Assembly: GCA_904501845.1 (NCBI GenBank) | Contig: CAJGCH010000053.1 | Coordinates: 1-13,165, forward strand | DNA length: 13,165 bases | Direction of reading: 5' to 3' | Source: an uncultured Bacillaceae bacterium | GTDB taxonomy: Bacteria; Bacillota; Bacilli; Bacillales; Pradoshiaceae | Shown here: positions 1-5,357 of the stretch, piece after piece | Layout: each line of letters starts with the position of its first letter | Numbering within the stretch: position 1 is the first letter of the stretch | Made by a program: the position numbers and the translations under genes | The notes under the pieces: model-generated | Told to the model about the DNA's origin: nothing | What the model saw: only the letters and a program-made list of their open reading frames with translations | The model's database searches: none

Positions 1-1073
1 CATTCCTTATTATATCCGAAATGTTAATTGCTTTTGGCGTGGTAAAATTCCTCGGGGTCTTTTTAGAACCCTTCATGAGACCCTTATTTAAGGTACCTGG
101 AGCGGGAGGCTTTGTCTGGGCTATGGGTCTTGCATCAGGCAATCCTTCTGGCGCAAAACTTACCGTTCGCCTCAGGCAGGATGGACAACTGACCAGGGTC
201 GAGGCCGAGCGCTTAGTTTCCTTTACCAGCTCATCCAATCCATTATTTATTTTTGGCGCCGTGTCAGTGGGCTTCTTTTTAAATCCTGAACTTGGAATCC
301 TGTTAGCCATTTCTCATTATGCGAGCAATATCGGGGTTGGATTAATTATGAGGTTTTATGGCCGAAGGGAAGAGAGGAGACAATTAGACGAACGCGGCGA
401 AAAAAGGTCTTTCTCTATTTTAGAGGCTTTAAAAATCATGCACCGCACCCGCTTAAAGGATAAGCGGCCTTTCGGCAAGATACTTGGCGAGGCCGTCAAT
501 TCCTCTGTTCAAACTCTTTTGATGATTGGCGGGTTCATCATTATCTTCTCTGTCATGAACAAAGTATTGTTCCATTTACATATCACCGCTTTTGCAGCAA
601 GTTTATTCTCAAGCGTGTTTGGCTTTCTTCACTTGCCGCAATCCTTAAGCATCCCCTTTGTCACAGGACTTTTCGAAATGACTCTGGGAAGTAAGCTGAC
701 CAGCCAGGTTGAAAACGCCTCCCTCATGCAGCAGGCAATTATCATCAGCTCTTTGCTGGCTTTTAGCGGCTTCAGCATCCAGGCACAGGTGGCAAGCATC
801 CTAGCTGAAACAGATATCCGCTTCCAGCCCTTCTTTATCGCGAGATTGATTCAAACGCTCTTGTCCGGAGTAATTACATGGCTATTATTTAATCCGGTCT
901 ATATGGGGCTTAGAGATCGCAGGCAAAACTCCAACGTGGAAGAAACCTTCGCTGAAAGCCATGGGACCTTTGGAGATGTCTTCGGCTTTCTCGCCCACAA
1001 CGGGCCGATGATCACCTTATTGACCTTGACAGCCTATTGCCTTTATTTGCTCCATGCCTATAGGCAAAGCTAA
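1..1073 (+). CDS. ylbJ: Sporulation integral membrane protein YlbJ (5' end outside window)
   Basis: YlbJ is a polytopic membrane protein of the nucleoside-recognition/GATE-like fold. In B. subtilis it is made in the mother cell under sigma-E and is needed for heat-resistant spores; its substrate is unknown. The reading frame is open from position 3, before the ATG at 21, and that upstream part (FLIISE) fits the family, so the gene begins outside the window; about 50 residues are probably missing. Visible hallmarks are the stretches MGLASGNPSGAKLT and RVEAERLVSFTSSSNPLFIF, followed by repeated hydrophobic segments and a C-terminal membrane anchor (ITLLTLTAYCLYLLH). Stop TAA is at 1071-1073. 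It converges with coaD; the terminator once shared between them has been split by an insertion sequence. Family assignment is strong; transport or signalling role is not known. Confidence 0.92.
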   Translation, partial: FLIISEMLIAFGVVKFLGVFLEPFMRPLFKVPGAGGFVWAMGLASGNPSGAKLTVRLRQDGQLTRVEAERLVSFTSSSNPLFIFGAVSVGFFLNPELGILLAISHYASNIGVGLIMRFYGRREERRQLDERGEKRSFSILEALKIMHRTRLKDKRPFGKILGEAVNSSVQTLLMIGGFIIIFSVMNKVLFHLHITAFAASLFSSVFGFLHLPQSLSIPFVTGLFEMTLGSKLTSQVENASLMQQAIIISSLLAFSGFSIQAQVASILAETDIRFQPFFIARLIQTLLSGVITWLLFNPVYMGLRDRRQNSNVEETFAESHGTFGDVFGFLAHNGPMITLLTLTAYCLYLLHAYRQS

Positions 1074-1080
1074 ATGAGAA

Positions 1081-1107
1081 AAAGAAGGATTCCTTTGGAA
1101 TCCTTCT
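1081..1107. repeat. Left 27-bp direct repeat containing a terminator hairpin
   Basis: Stem GAAGGATTCC (1084-1093), loop TTT, stem GGAATCCTTC (1097-1106). The same 27 bases recur at 2267-2293 with one mismatch in the loop. An A-run lies on the left (1079-1083), so the U-tract belongs to minus-strand transcripts, while on the plus strand ylbJ's proximal hairpin is followed by CAGACTG instead of T's. Read with the right copy, this is best explained as a target-site duplication of an originally bidirectional ylbJ/coaD terminator. Confidence 0.8.
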
Positions 1108-1143
1108 CAGACTGTAGACAAAATCCATTAAGGGTTTAAACTG

Positions 1144-1185
1144 CCCCTATATTGTTAGTCAAAATCTAACGATGTAGGGGTTTTT
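1144..1185 (+). terminator. Hairpin terminator at left end of the IS remnant
   Basis: A 15-bp stem pairs 1144-1158 (CCCCTATATTGTTAG) with 1166-1180 (CTAACGATGTAGGGG), with two G-U wobbles, a 7-nt loop and TTTTT at 1181-1185. It would stop transcripts entering the element from ylbJ, and is probably the element that now ends the ylbJ transcript. Confidence 0.75.
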
Positions 1186-1205
1186 CTATGCTCTAGTACT
1201 TTAAT

Positions 1206-1356
1206 TGGAAGGAAAAGCTATTTTCGGCAGAATGGACTCAGCGAACCGTTGGGGAGCTGCTTTAGCCAGCTCGCCTTCGGCAAGAGCTGTCATCAGCCTG
1301 CCTCCTTCTCCGTACCGAGAGTCTCGCCCATTCTGCCGAAAATAGAAGTCTGCGCT
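1206..1356. repeat. Palindromic intergenic repeat, 18-bp perfect terminal stem
   Basis: CTATTTTCGGCAGAATGG at 1218-1235 is the exact reverse complement of 1328-1345, enclosing about 92 bases with further short complementarities (ACTC/GAGT near the ends, AGCTG/CAGCT inside). It lies between the left end of the IS and the transposase start and is GC-richer than its surroundings. It looks like a small non-autonomous repeat nested in the IS; no coding capacity is seen. Confidence 0.6.
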
Positions 1357-1396
1357 TCATAAAAAATAGAACTCACAAAACCAATATTCCCCGTTT

Positions 1397-1405
1397 TGGT
1401 ATAAT
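1397..1405 (+). promoter_or_regulatory. Extended -10 promoter of the transposase remnant
   Basis: TTGGTATAAT (TGnTATAAT type) lies about 35 bases before the transposase ATG at 1440. No convincing -35 box is visible. It would be the native transposase promoter and could now drive a short non-functional transcript. Confidence 0.4.
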
Positions 1406-1439
1406 CGAGTTAACGATTCTTACCGATGGTGATGATGAC

Positions 1440-1562
1440 ATGTTAAGCAAATATACCCCTAAAAACCACGAACAAGTAGAAATGATTACATTAGATCAAC
1501 TAGTACACGAGAACCATTTGGTTCGGAAAGTCGAAGCCGCCATTGATTTCTCCCTCATTTAA
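1440..1562 (+). pseudogene. IS1182-family transposase, N-terminal fragment
   Basis: The frame encodes 40 residues beginning MLSKYTPKNHEQVEMITLDQ and ending EAAIDFSLI before TAA. This is the start of IS1182-family transposases, where LDQLVxxxHLVRKxxAAIDFSxI is characteristic. A complete protein would have more than 400 residues and a DDE catalytic core, and the next expected stretch is absent here. Sequence after 1562 is another part of the gene in the opposite orientation. Confidence 0.8.
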
Positions 1563-1573
1563 TCCTCAATCGA

Positions 1574-1860
1574 GAATGCTTATTTTACTTTTGTTAGCGC
1601 TTGCCTTCACGTGGGTAGAATCAATAAATACGTGTTCAGGACTGAGTAATTTTTATTTGCGGCTTGCTTCAGAATTTGAAAGAAAATCTGTTCAAATAAG
1701 TTGGTATCCTTGAAACGACGCTCATAATTTTTACCGAAAAATGGGGAACCTTATTATAAAAACCAAATCCAGGAAATCAACGATACGCCAGATTGGTTTC
1801 AATCTCTTCAATCGTTTTACGCATGGAACGAATACCGAACATTTATTGAATGAAGGTCAT
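1574..1860 (-). pseudogene. IS1182-family transposase, internal fragment, inverted
   Basis: Read on the minus strand from 1860, the pieces are MTFIQ*MFGIRSMRKTIEEI, then ETNLAYR*FPGFGFYNKVPH, then after a frameshift GKNYERRFKDTNLFEQIFFQ, and after another frameshift SPEHVFIDSTHVKASANK. These are consecutive blocks of the IS1182 transposase, including the FIDSTHVKA block that carries the first catalytic Asp. At least two in-frame stops and two frameshifts are present. Orientation is opposite to the N-terminal fragment, which implies an internal inversion or the fusion of two remnants. Confidence 0.8.
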
Positions 1861-1930
1861 TGAGAAAAAGGTTGTTCACAAAGAAACAAAATAGATTTGT
1901 TCATTTTGTATACCATTATTACTAACTAGT

Positions 1931-2056
1931 GGAATGGAGCGGAAGACACTCGACTCCTGCGGGAAGTAGAGGAAAGGCTGAGACCCCGCAGGCGAAGCCG
2001 AGGAGGCTCAGCTTCCTCCCCGCGGAAAGCGAGTGGCTGTAGCGCAATGGAACGAA
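1931..2056. repeat. GC-rich Bacillaceae intergenic repeat
   Basis: Starts GGAATGGAGCGGAAGACACT and ends AGCGAGTGGCTGTAGCGCAA, approximately. Paired parts are CACTCG (1947-1952) with CGAGTG (2030-2035), CCTGCGGG (1956-1963) with CCCGCAGG (1985-1992), and GGCTGAG with CTCAGC-type segments in the second half. From memory this is a repeat found in many intergenic copies in Bacillaceae genomes, with conserved GACTCCTGCGGG and GACCCCGCAGG blocks. No mobility gene is linked with it and its function is unknown. Confidence 0.65.
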
Positions 2057-2266
2057 CTTGTTCTTCCAAGGTAACTCTTGAATAAGGAACAAAGCCTATT
2101 AAGATTTATTTAGATATCGTTCGTCTTTCAGGATCGTTTATCAGTTATGTCCAAACCTCTTTTCAGGAATTAATTTTTCTAAAAAGGGATTTTCTTAATT
2201 TCTAATCGGCATATATAGTGTGCAATTTAAGACATTAAAATAGCTGTCGACTTTGTCGACAGCCTC

Positions 2267-2297
2267 AAAGAAGGATTCCATTGGAATCCTTCTTTTT
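2267..2297 (+). terminator. Right copy of terminator hairpin, with T-tract
   Basis: Stem GAAGGATTCC (2270-2279), loop ATT, stem GGAATCCTTC (2283-2292), then TTTTT (2293-2297). It is the right copy of the 27-bp direct repeat (2267-2293). The T-tract serves plus-strand transcription, yet the plus-strand gene (ylbJ) is now 1.2 kb away. For the adjacent minus-strand coaD only TTT follows the stem. Confidence 0.75.
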
Positions 2298-2299
2298 GC

Positions 2300-2782
2300 T
2301 TAGCTCTGCATTTTGCGCTCAAGTGCCTCCTGAACCGATTTTGGGACCAATTCAGATATATTACCGCCATATTTGGCGACTTCCTTGACGATGGATGAGC
2401 TTAGGAAAGAGTATTGATTATTTGTCATGATAAAAAAGGTCTCAATCCCATCATCCAACACACGGTTCATGGAGGTAATTTGCATCTCATACTCAAAATC
2501 CGTCACGGCTCTCAATCCGCGAATCATTGCGCAAGCATTCTTGCTCTTTGCATAATCAACGGTTAACCCCTGAAAGCTCTCCACTTTGACGTTAGGAATA
2601 TGGGCCGTCGCCTCCTCAATGAGATTCACTCGCTCTTCCAGCGTGAATAACGACTTCTTAGCGGAATTATGTAAGACACCGACAAAGACTTCATCAAAGA
2701 CTTTTGCGCCGCGCTGTATGATGTCAAGATGGCCATATGTGATTGGGTCAAAGCTACCGGGACATATCGCAATTTTTTTCAA
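2300..2782 (-). CDS. coaD: Phosphopantetheine adenylyltransferase
   Basis: CoaD catalyses the penultimate step of coenzyme A synthesis in the cytoplasm: ATP plus 4'-phosphopantetheine gives dephospho-CoA and pyrophosphate. The protein has the nucleotidyltransferase signature PGSFDPITYGH (residues 8-18, with the TxGH motif), the RGLRAVTDFEYE block and the YSFLSSSIVKE motif near the C-terminus. I place the start at TTG 2782, giving KKIAICPGSF and 160 residues, the family length, with GGAGG 7 bases upstream. A TTG 18 bases further upstream is in frame but has no such site. It lies 26 bases after rsmD on the same strand, a pair conserved in Bacillus (ylbH-ylbI), so they probably share a transcript. 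Confidence 0.95.
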   Translation of the reverse strand: MKKIAICPGSFDPITYGHLDIIQRGAKVFDEVFVGVLHNSAKKSLFTLEERVNLIEEATAHIPNVKVESFQGLTVDYAKSKNACAMIRGLRAVTDFEYEMQITSMNRVLDDGIETFFIMTNNQYSFLSSSIVKEVAKYGGNISELVPKSVQEALERKMQS

Positions 2783-2808
2783 GATCTTCCCTCCCACCAA
2801 GTTTTCTT

Positions 2809-3372
2809 TTATGCATCATCCTGGCTCCTAAAAAATGAAATAGCCGTAATCCCATACTTCTCATAACGGTACTTCACAAAAGGACCAATCTGTTCAGGCA
2901 GCTCCAATTCTTTTCCATGCTCGCAGATTATCAATCCATCCTCTGCAAGGAGCTGGTTTTCTTCAATTTCACTCAAGATGGAAGGGATGGCATTGGCTAT
3001 CTTATACGGCGGGTCCATCATAATTAAATCGAATCGCACACCTCTTCCTCCAAGCATCTTGATTGACCGAAGTGCATCGCTTCTTAGCACTTCTGATTCC
3101 TCTTCCATTCTGCAGGCTTGGATATTGGCTTTGATTACTTGCAGGGCTTTAGGGTCTTTTTCGACAAAAATCCCTTTCTCCATCCCCCTGCTTAAGGCCT
3201 CAAGACCAAGTGAACCGCTGCCGGAGAACAAATCCAGCACGTTTCCGCCGTCAAAGAAGGGACCAATGATATTAAATAAAGATTCCTTCACCTTATCAGT
3301 CGTAGGCCGTGTAGTCATGCCTTGTACAGCTTTTAATGGCCTACCTTTGCATACACCTGAAATGACTCTCAT
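2809..3372 (-). CDS. rsmD: 16S rRNA (guanine(966)-N2)-methyltransferase RsmD
   Basis: RsmD transfers a methyl group from S-adenosylmethionine to N2 of G966 in 16S rRNA. The Rossmann-type methyltransferase core is visible: SAM-binding motif I VLDLFSGSGSLGLEAL (residues 45-60), the acidic end of strand 2 FVEKD (69-73), and the catalytic DPPY tetrapeptide (120-123). The N-terminal TRPT element (21-24) is typical of the family. I choose ATG 3372 (MRVISGVCKGRP), preceded by GGTGA, which gives 187 residues. A longer TTG start at 3396 adds 8 atypical residues. It corresponds to B. subtilis ylbH and is upstream of coaD. A promoter is predicted at 3414-3443. Confidence 0.95.
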   Translation of the reverse strand: MRVISGVCKGRPLKAVQGMTTRPTTDKVKESLFNIIGPFFDGGNVLDLFSGSGSLGLEALSRGMEKGIFVEKDPKALQVIKANIQACRMEEESEVLRSDALRSIKMLGGRGVRFDLIMMDPPYKIANAIPSILSEIEENQLLAEDGLIICEHGKELELPEQIGPFVKYRYEKYGITAISFFRSQDDA

Positions 3373-3413
3373 GATACTGTCACCAAATTTCTTCAATATT
3401 CAACTTCTCAAAT

Positions 3414-3443
3414 ATCCTACCATAAAATTTCCTGCATTCACAA
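3414..3443 (-). promoter_or_regulatory. Predicted sigma-A promoter of rsmD-coaD
   Basis: On the minus strand TTGTGA (3443-3438), 18-bp spacer, TAGGAT (3419-3414), the latter with an upstream TGG giving an extended -10. Transcription would start near 3407, about 35 bases before the rsmD ATG. Confidence 0.5.
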
Positions 3444-3471
3444 TTGGAGAGTGGAAAATTCCGTTTGCCAT

Positions 3472-3500
3472 GAATAGACCCGTATTTTATGGTCATACTG
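3472..3500 (+). promoter_or_regulatory. Forespore-type (sigma-F/sigma-G) promoter of the CsfG-like RNA
   Basis: GGTCATACTG at 3491-3500 fits every specified position of the sigma-F -10 consensus (GGnnAnAHTR) and, read as CATACTG, six of seven of the sigma-G -10 (CATnHTA). GAATA at 3472-3476 fits the sigma-G -35 (GnATR) and four of five of the sigma-F -35 (GYWTA). The spacer is about one base shorter than usual for either. Consensus forms are recalled from the B. subtilis literature. A weaker sigma-A reading (TTGCCA at 3466-3471, TATGGT) overlaps it. Confidence 0.55.
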
Positions 3501-3506
3501 TTAGTA

Positions 3507-3663
3507 ACAGCATCTCTAACTGATGTTGTTGCCAACCGCGGAGAAGACTTACGTTTCCCCATAAGTTCTTCCTCCGGTTTCTCCTCTCCCTTTGCCTTCT
3601 GCCCTCCAACGCTTGGAGGTCTATAGAAGGACCCTGCGAATTCCGATTCGCAGGGCTTTTTTT
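3507..3663 (+). ncRNA. csfG: CsfG-like sporulation small RNA
   Basis: CsfG is a sporulation-specific small RNA conserved in endospore formers and encoded in the ylbG-ylbH intergenic region of B. subtilis, made in the forespore under sigma-F and sigma-G. Here the same position, next to rsmD (ylbH), holds a plus-strand unit of about 157 nt: a forespore-type promoter; a long pyrimidine-rich part (about 3564-3600, with CTTCCTCCGG and CTCCTCTCCC) that resembles anti-Shine-Dalgarno C-rich motifs of regulatory RNAs; a hairpin CCTCCAA/TTGGAGG (3603-3609/3613-3619) nested in CCTTCT/AGAAGG (3595-3600/3625-3630); and a strong terminator ending at 3663. The 5' end is inferred from the promoter. Assignment rests on synteny, promoter type and architecture, not on an alignment. 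Confidence 0.72.
3632..3663 (+). terminator. Intrinsic terminator of the CsfG-like RNA
   Basis: Stem CCCTGCGAAT (3632-3641), loop TCCG, stem ATTCGCAGGG (3646-3655), then C and seven T's (3657-3663). It is directional for the plus strand. No protein gene on that strand lies upstream, which supports a separate RNA gene. Confidence 0.9.
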
Positions 3664-3664
3664 A

Positions 3665-3673
3665 TGGTACACT
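3665..3673 (+). promoter_or_regulatory. Extended -10 element before the DUF7147-like gene
   Basis: TGGTACACT (TGn plus TACACT) begins two bases after the terminator T-run, with no clear -35 box. Transcription would start near 3680, leaving a leader of about 23 bases with GAGGAGG at 3689-3695. Confidence 0.4.
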
Positions 3674-3702
3674 GTTGGTAGTATTTTTGAGGAGGTTAGG
3701 AA

Positions 3703-4095
3703 ATGAATCAACGTTTTATCGAGCTCGGCCAAGGTTTTTCAGACCTGTATGAACTGCTGGAGCTAGCCAAGTCCAATGCATACAGGGTGAATTATTTCTT
3801 ATGCTTGGAAGCCGTGTCCACTACGGGCAAAAAAGGAATGTCCTTTGTGCTCGTCCTGAAGAAATCCTCATATGGAGATTTCATTCCTTTATATATTTGC
3901 AGGGAAGGCATTCCTGTCATCGAAGGGAAGGTCACCAAGAGGTATGAACTGTTTGAACAGGCAGCCAAGGAACAAAATAAAAATGTGATACATATGGAGG
4001 TTCGCCATTCCGATACATTTGCGGATATAGAGCTTTATTATCAATACTTGATCGGCATCTTGAGGATGAACCGATACCTTCCCCCGTTGCAATAG
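3703..4095 (+). CDS. DUF7147-like protein of unknown function
   Basis: A 130-residue soluble protein, starting MNQRFIELGQGFSDLYELLE, that I recognise as the Bacillus family found beside ylbG/rsmD (DUF7147, as I recall). Members have sometimes been labelled methylthioribose kinase, but nothing here supports kinase activity: there is no nucleotide-binding loop and it is far too short. Conserved-looking parts are the N-terminal block, LYICREGIP (about residues 64-72), and the C-terminal YYQYLIGILRMNRYLPP. No membrane segment or signal peptide. The ATG is preceded by GAGGAGG with 7-base spacing. It is transcribed away from the CsfG-like RNA and converges with ylbG at a shared terminator. Gene reality is near certain; the family name is less so. 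Confidence 0.8.
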   Translation: MNQRFIELGQGFSDLYELLELAKSNAYRVNYFLCLEAVSTTGKKGMSFVLVLKKSSYGDFIPLYICREGIPVIEGKVTKRYELFEQAAKEQNKNVIHMEVRHSDTFADIELYYQYLIGILRMNRYLPPLQ

Positions 4096-4097
4096 CA

Positions 4098-4128
4098 AAA
4101 GAACCGGACAATACTTGTCCGGTTCTTT
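4098..4128. terminator. Bidirectional terminator between the DUF7147-like gene and ylbG
   Basis: A perfect 14-bp inverted repeat, AAAGAACCGGACAA (4098-4111) and TTGTCCGGTTCTTT (4115-4128), with loop TAC. It starts 2 bases after one stop codon and overlaps the ylbG stop by two bases. Confidence 0.85.
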
Positions 4129-4399
4129 ATATGCCAATCTTATATTCGTCTTTCTCTTTCTCGTGTTTCTTGCTTTCGAACTCGGTTTTAATGAATGGCT
4201 TCTGTGATAAGTCCACTCGTTTGACAAACGAATAGGAAGATAATTTCTGAGAGACTGCCTCAATATCGTCCATATTTACATATAATACAGCGTATTTTAA
4301 TTTGCGTGAAACATAATGGAGATTCCCAATTTTACGCAACGTTTTCACCTGTTTTAAACTATGCAGCCATACAATCAGGCTTTGTCTTTCTACAAACAT
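4127..4399 (-). CDS. ylbG: YlbG family protein (UPF0298)
   Basis: A 90-residue protein of the UPF0298/DUF2129 family, function unknown, conserved in Bacillales next to ylbF. Typical blocks are SLIVWLHSLKQVKTLRKIGN, HYVSRKLKYAVLYVN, LSSYSFVKRVDLS and the C-terminal DEYKIGI. It looks like a small alpha/beta protein without membrane segments. Two ATGs are close together (4405 and 4399). I prefer 4399: AAAGGGG then sits about 7 bases upstream, while it nearly touches the first ATG, and 90 residues is the B. subtilis length. It is divergent from the Cys-cluster gene at 4488. Confidence 0.93.
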   Translation of the reverse strand: MFVERQSLIVWLHSLKQVKTLRKIGNLHYVSRKLKYAVLYVNMDDIEAVSQKLSSYSFVKRVDLSQKPFIKTEFESKKHEKEKDEYKIGI

Positions 4400-4431
4400 A
4401 TTCATTCCCCTTTAAGCTGCCATTTATGATA

Positions 4432-4461
4432 AGTGTACCACAAGTGCAAAATGGGTATCAA
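4432..4461 (-). promoter_or_regulatory. Predicted sigma-A promoter of ylbG
   Basis: Minus strand TTGATA (4461-4456), 18-bp spacer, TACACT (4437-4432). It lies in the 88-bp divergent region between ylbG and the gene at 4488. An alternative pairing (TTGCAC with TAAATG) overlaps it. Confidence 0.4.
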
Positions 4462-4487
4462 TACTAACAAATTGTTTAGGGGAAAGG

Positions 4488-4826
4488 ATGAGGAGGATGG
4501 ACCTAGATGTGATTTGGCTCGGCTTCCTCAGATATCTTGAACAATCTCCCTTGATCTCGGAATCCAAACGAATGACCTACGCCGGCATCCCGTTTCTTTA
4601 TTTAACCGTCAACCACGAGAATGTTCCTCAAAGCGAGCTTGAAAGGGAGATCTCGATTTGCGCAGCAAAGGTAATGAAAGGACGTCAGCTCCATTCCAAG
4701 ACCCAATTTGTCCGAAAGGAAAGCCCTCTCTACGTCTTCAAGCACAGATTCCTTGTGCCGCAGCGAAAAATGTTTTGCTGCGGTAATGAATGCTCAGATT
4801 GCATCCGCCTTTATCCCCCAACATAA
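4488..4826 (+). CDS. Small uncharacterised protein with C-terminal Cys cluster
   Basis: A 112-residue soluble protein that I do not recognise as a named family. The body has LDVIWLGFLRYLEQSPLISE near the N-terminus and KMTYAGIPFLYLTVN-like alternating strands, then a basic stretch. It ends with FCCGNECSDCIRLYPPT, placing cysteines at residues 97, 98, 102 and 105, a CCxxxCxxC arrangement able to bind a metal or an Fe-S cluster. The ATG at 4488 follows AGGGGAAAGG; the next in-frame ATG (4497) is too close to GAGGAGG. It is divergent from ylbG and convergent with ylbF, whose product also ends in a Cys cluster. No function is assigned. Confidence 0.75.
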   Translation: MRRMDLDVIWLGFLRYLEQSPLISESKRMTYAGIPFLYLTVNHENVPQSELEREISICAAKVMKGRQLHSKTQFVRKESPLYVFKHRFLVPQRKMFCCGNECSDCIRLYPPT

Positions 4827-4858
4827 GAAAAAGACAATCCCTCAAAAAAAGGATTGCC
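4826..4858 (-). terminator. Terminator of ylbF
   Basis: On the minus strand GGCAATCC (4858-4851) pairs with GGATTGTC (4840-4833) with one G-U, followed by TTTTTC. On the plus strand the stem contains an A-C mismatch and has no good T-run, so it mainly serves ylbF. Confidence 0.7.
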
Positions 4859-4880
4859 TCACTTCTACGGGCTACAGCCG

Positions 4881-5318
4881 TTATGAGCAGCCGCAGCTGC
4901 CGCCGCTTCCGCAGCCTCCTCCGCAGGAAGACTCAAAGAAAGGATTGCCTGCCGGCACCTTAATATGCGGGGATACGGAATGCCCAAGCAGCATACTGAT
5001 TTCATCAAGCAATTGCTGCAAGCCATTCTCAGCTTGTTTATATTCAATAATGGATGGGTGTAAATCCATTTCTCTTTTTGCCTCACGAATGGCTCTCGTC
5101 ACCGTCTTATAGTCTGGATGATATCGTCCAAAACGCTGAACCTCTTCATAGGAATCCTTCATAGCATTGAAGGTTTGTATTTTTTCTTGAGCAACAGGGT
5201 CCAATTTCATCTTCCTAAGGCTATTGATGAAGTGAAGGCCTACTTCGGACTGGATGATTTCTTGTGCTAATCTTTCCGCCTGATCCATAATTTCTACGGT
5301 TTCAATTGTAGCAAGCAT
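4881..5318 (-). CDS. ylbF: YlbF/RicF, regulator of competence, biofilm and sporulation
   Basis: YlbF (RicF) forms a complex with YmcA (RicA) and YaaT (RicT) that binds [4Fe-4S] clusters, stimulates RNase Y-dependent mRNA processing and is needed for competence, biofilm formation and sporulation in B. subtilis. The 145-residue protein is mainly helical (Com_YlbF fold): TVEIMDQAERLAQEIIQSE at the start, a central FNAMKDSYEEVQRFGRYHPD, and a C-terminal tail SSCGGGCGSGGSCGCS (130-145) with Cys132, 136, 142 and 144, matching the cluster-binding tail of the family. Start ATG 5318 has GGGAGGTGAG ideally placed. It has its own predicted promoter and a terminator on each side, so it is probably monocistronic here. 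Confidence 0.95.
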   Translation of the reverse strand: MLATIETVEIMDQAERLAQEIIQSEVGLHFINSLRKMKLDPVAQEKIQTFNAMKDSYEEVQRFGRYHPDYKTVTRAIREAKREMDLHPSIIEYKQAENGLQQLLDEISMLLGHSVSPHIKVPAGNPFFESSCGGGCGSGGSCGCS

Positions 5319-5357
5319 AAAATACTCACCTCCCGCTTCATTTTACCATGTATTCAC

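Larger units (their letters stand above)
1108..2266. mobile_element. Degenerate IS1182-family insertion sequence with nested repeats
   Basis: The 1159-bp segment lies exactly between the two 27-bp direct repeats. Its ends are imperfect inverted repeats: CAGACTGTAGACAAA at 1108-1122 and GAGGCTGTCGACAAA read on the minus strand from 2266 to 2252, 12 of 15 matching. Inside are two transposase remnants in opposite orientation (1440-1562 plus, about 1574-1860 minus), a left-end hairpin with T-run (1144-1185), and two palindromic repeats (about 1206-1356 and 1931-2056). IS1182 elements are known for variable, often long target duplications. The transposase is broken by stops, frameshifts, an inversion and missing parts, so the element cannot move by itself. 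The stretches 1861-1930 and 2057-2242 show nothing I can identify. Confidence 0.75.

Noticed and set aside
2243..2263. Perfect hairpin GCTGTCGAC/GTCGACAGC considered as an independent terminator
   Set aside because: It has no T-run on either side and coincides with the right inverted repeat of the IS remnant, which explains it better.
2978..3523. Long plus-strand frame of 181 codons
   Set aside because: It lies mostly antisense to rsmD, which has clear methyltransferase motifs; no ribosome site and no family resemblance.
3380..3562. 60-codon minus-strand frame (MGKRKSSPRL...) with GGAGG before its ATG and its stop 8 bases before the rsmD start, suggesting a translationally coupled small gene
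   Set aside because: Its apparent ribosome site is just the complement of the C-rich part of the CsfG-like RNA, it starts upstream of the predicted rsmD promoter, and the product resembles no family I know.
4708..5112. 134-codon plus-strand frame overlapping the Cys-cluster gene and ylbF
   Set aside because: It is antisense to ylbF and a shifted frame of the Cys-cluster gene; its Pro-rich part is the complement of the YlbF Gly/Cys tail.
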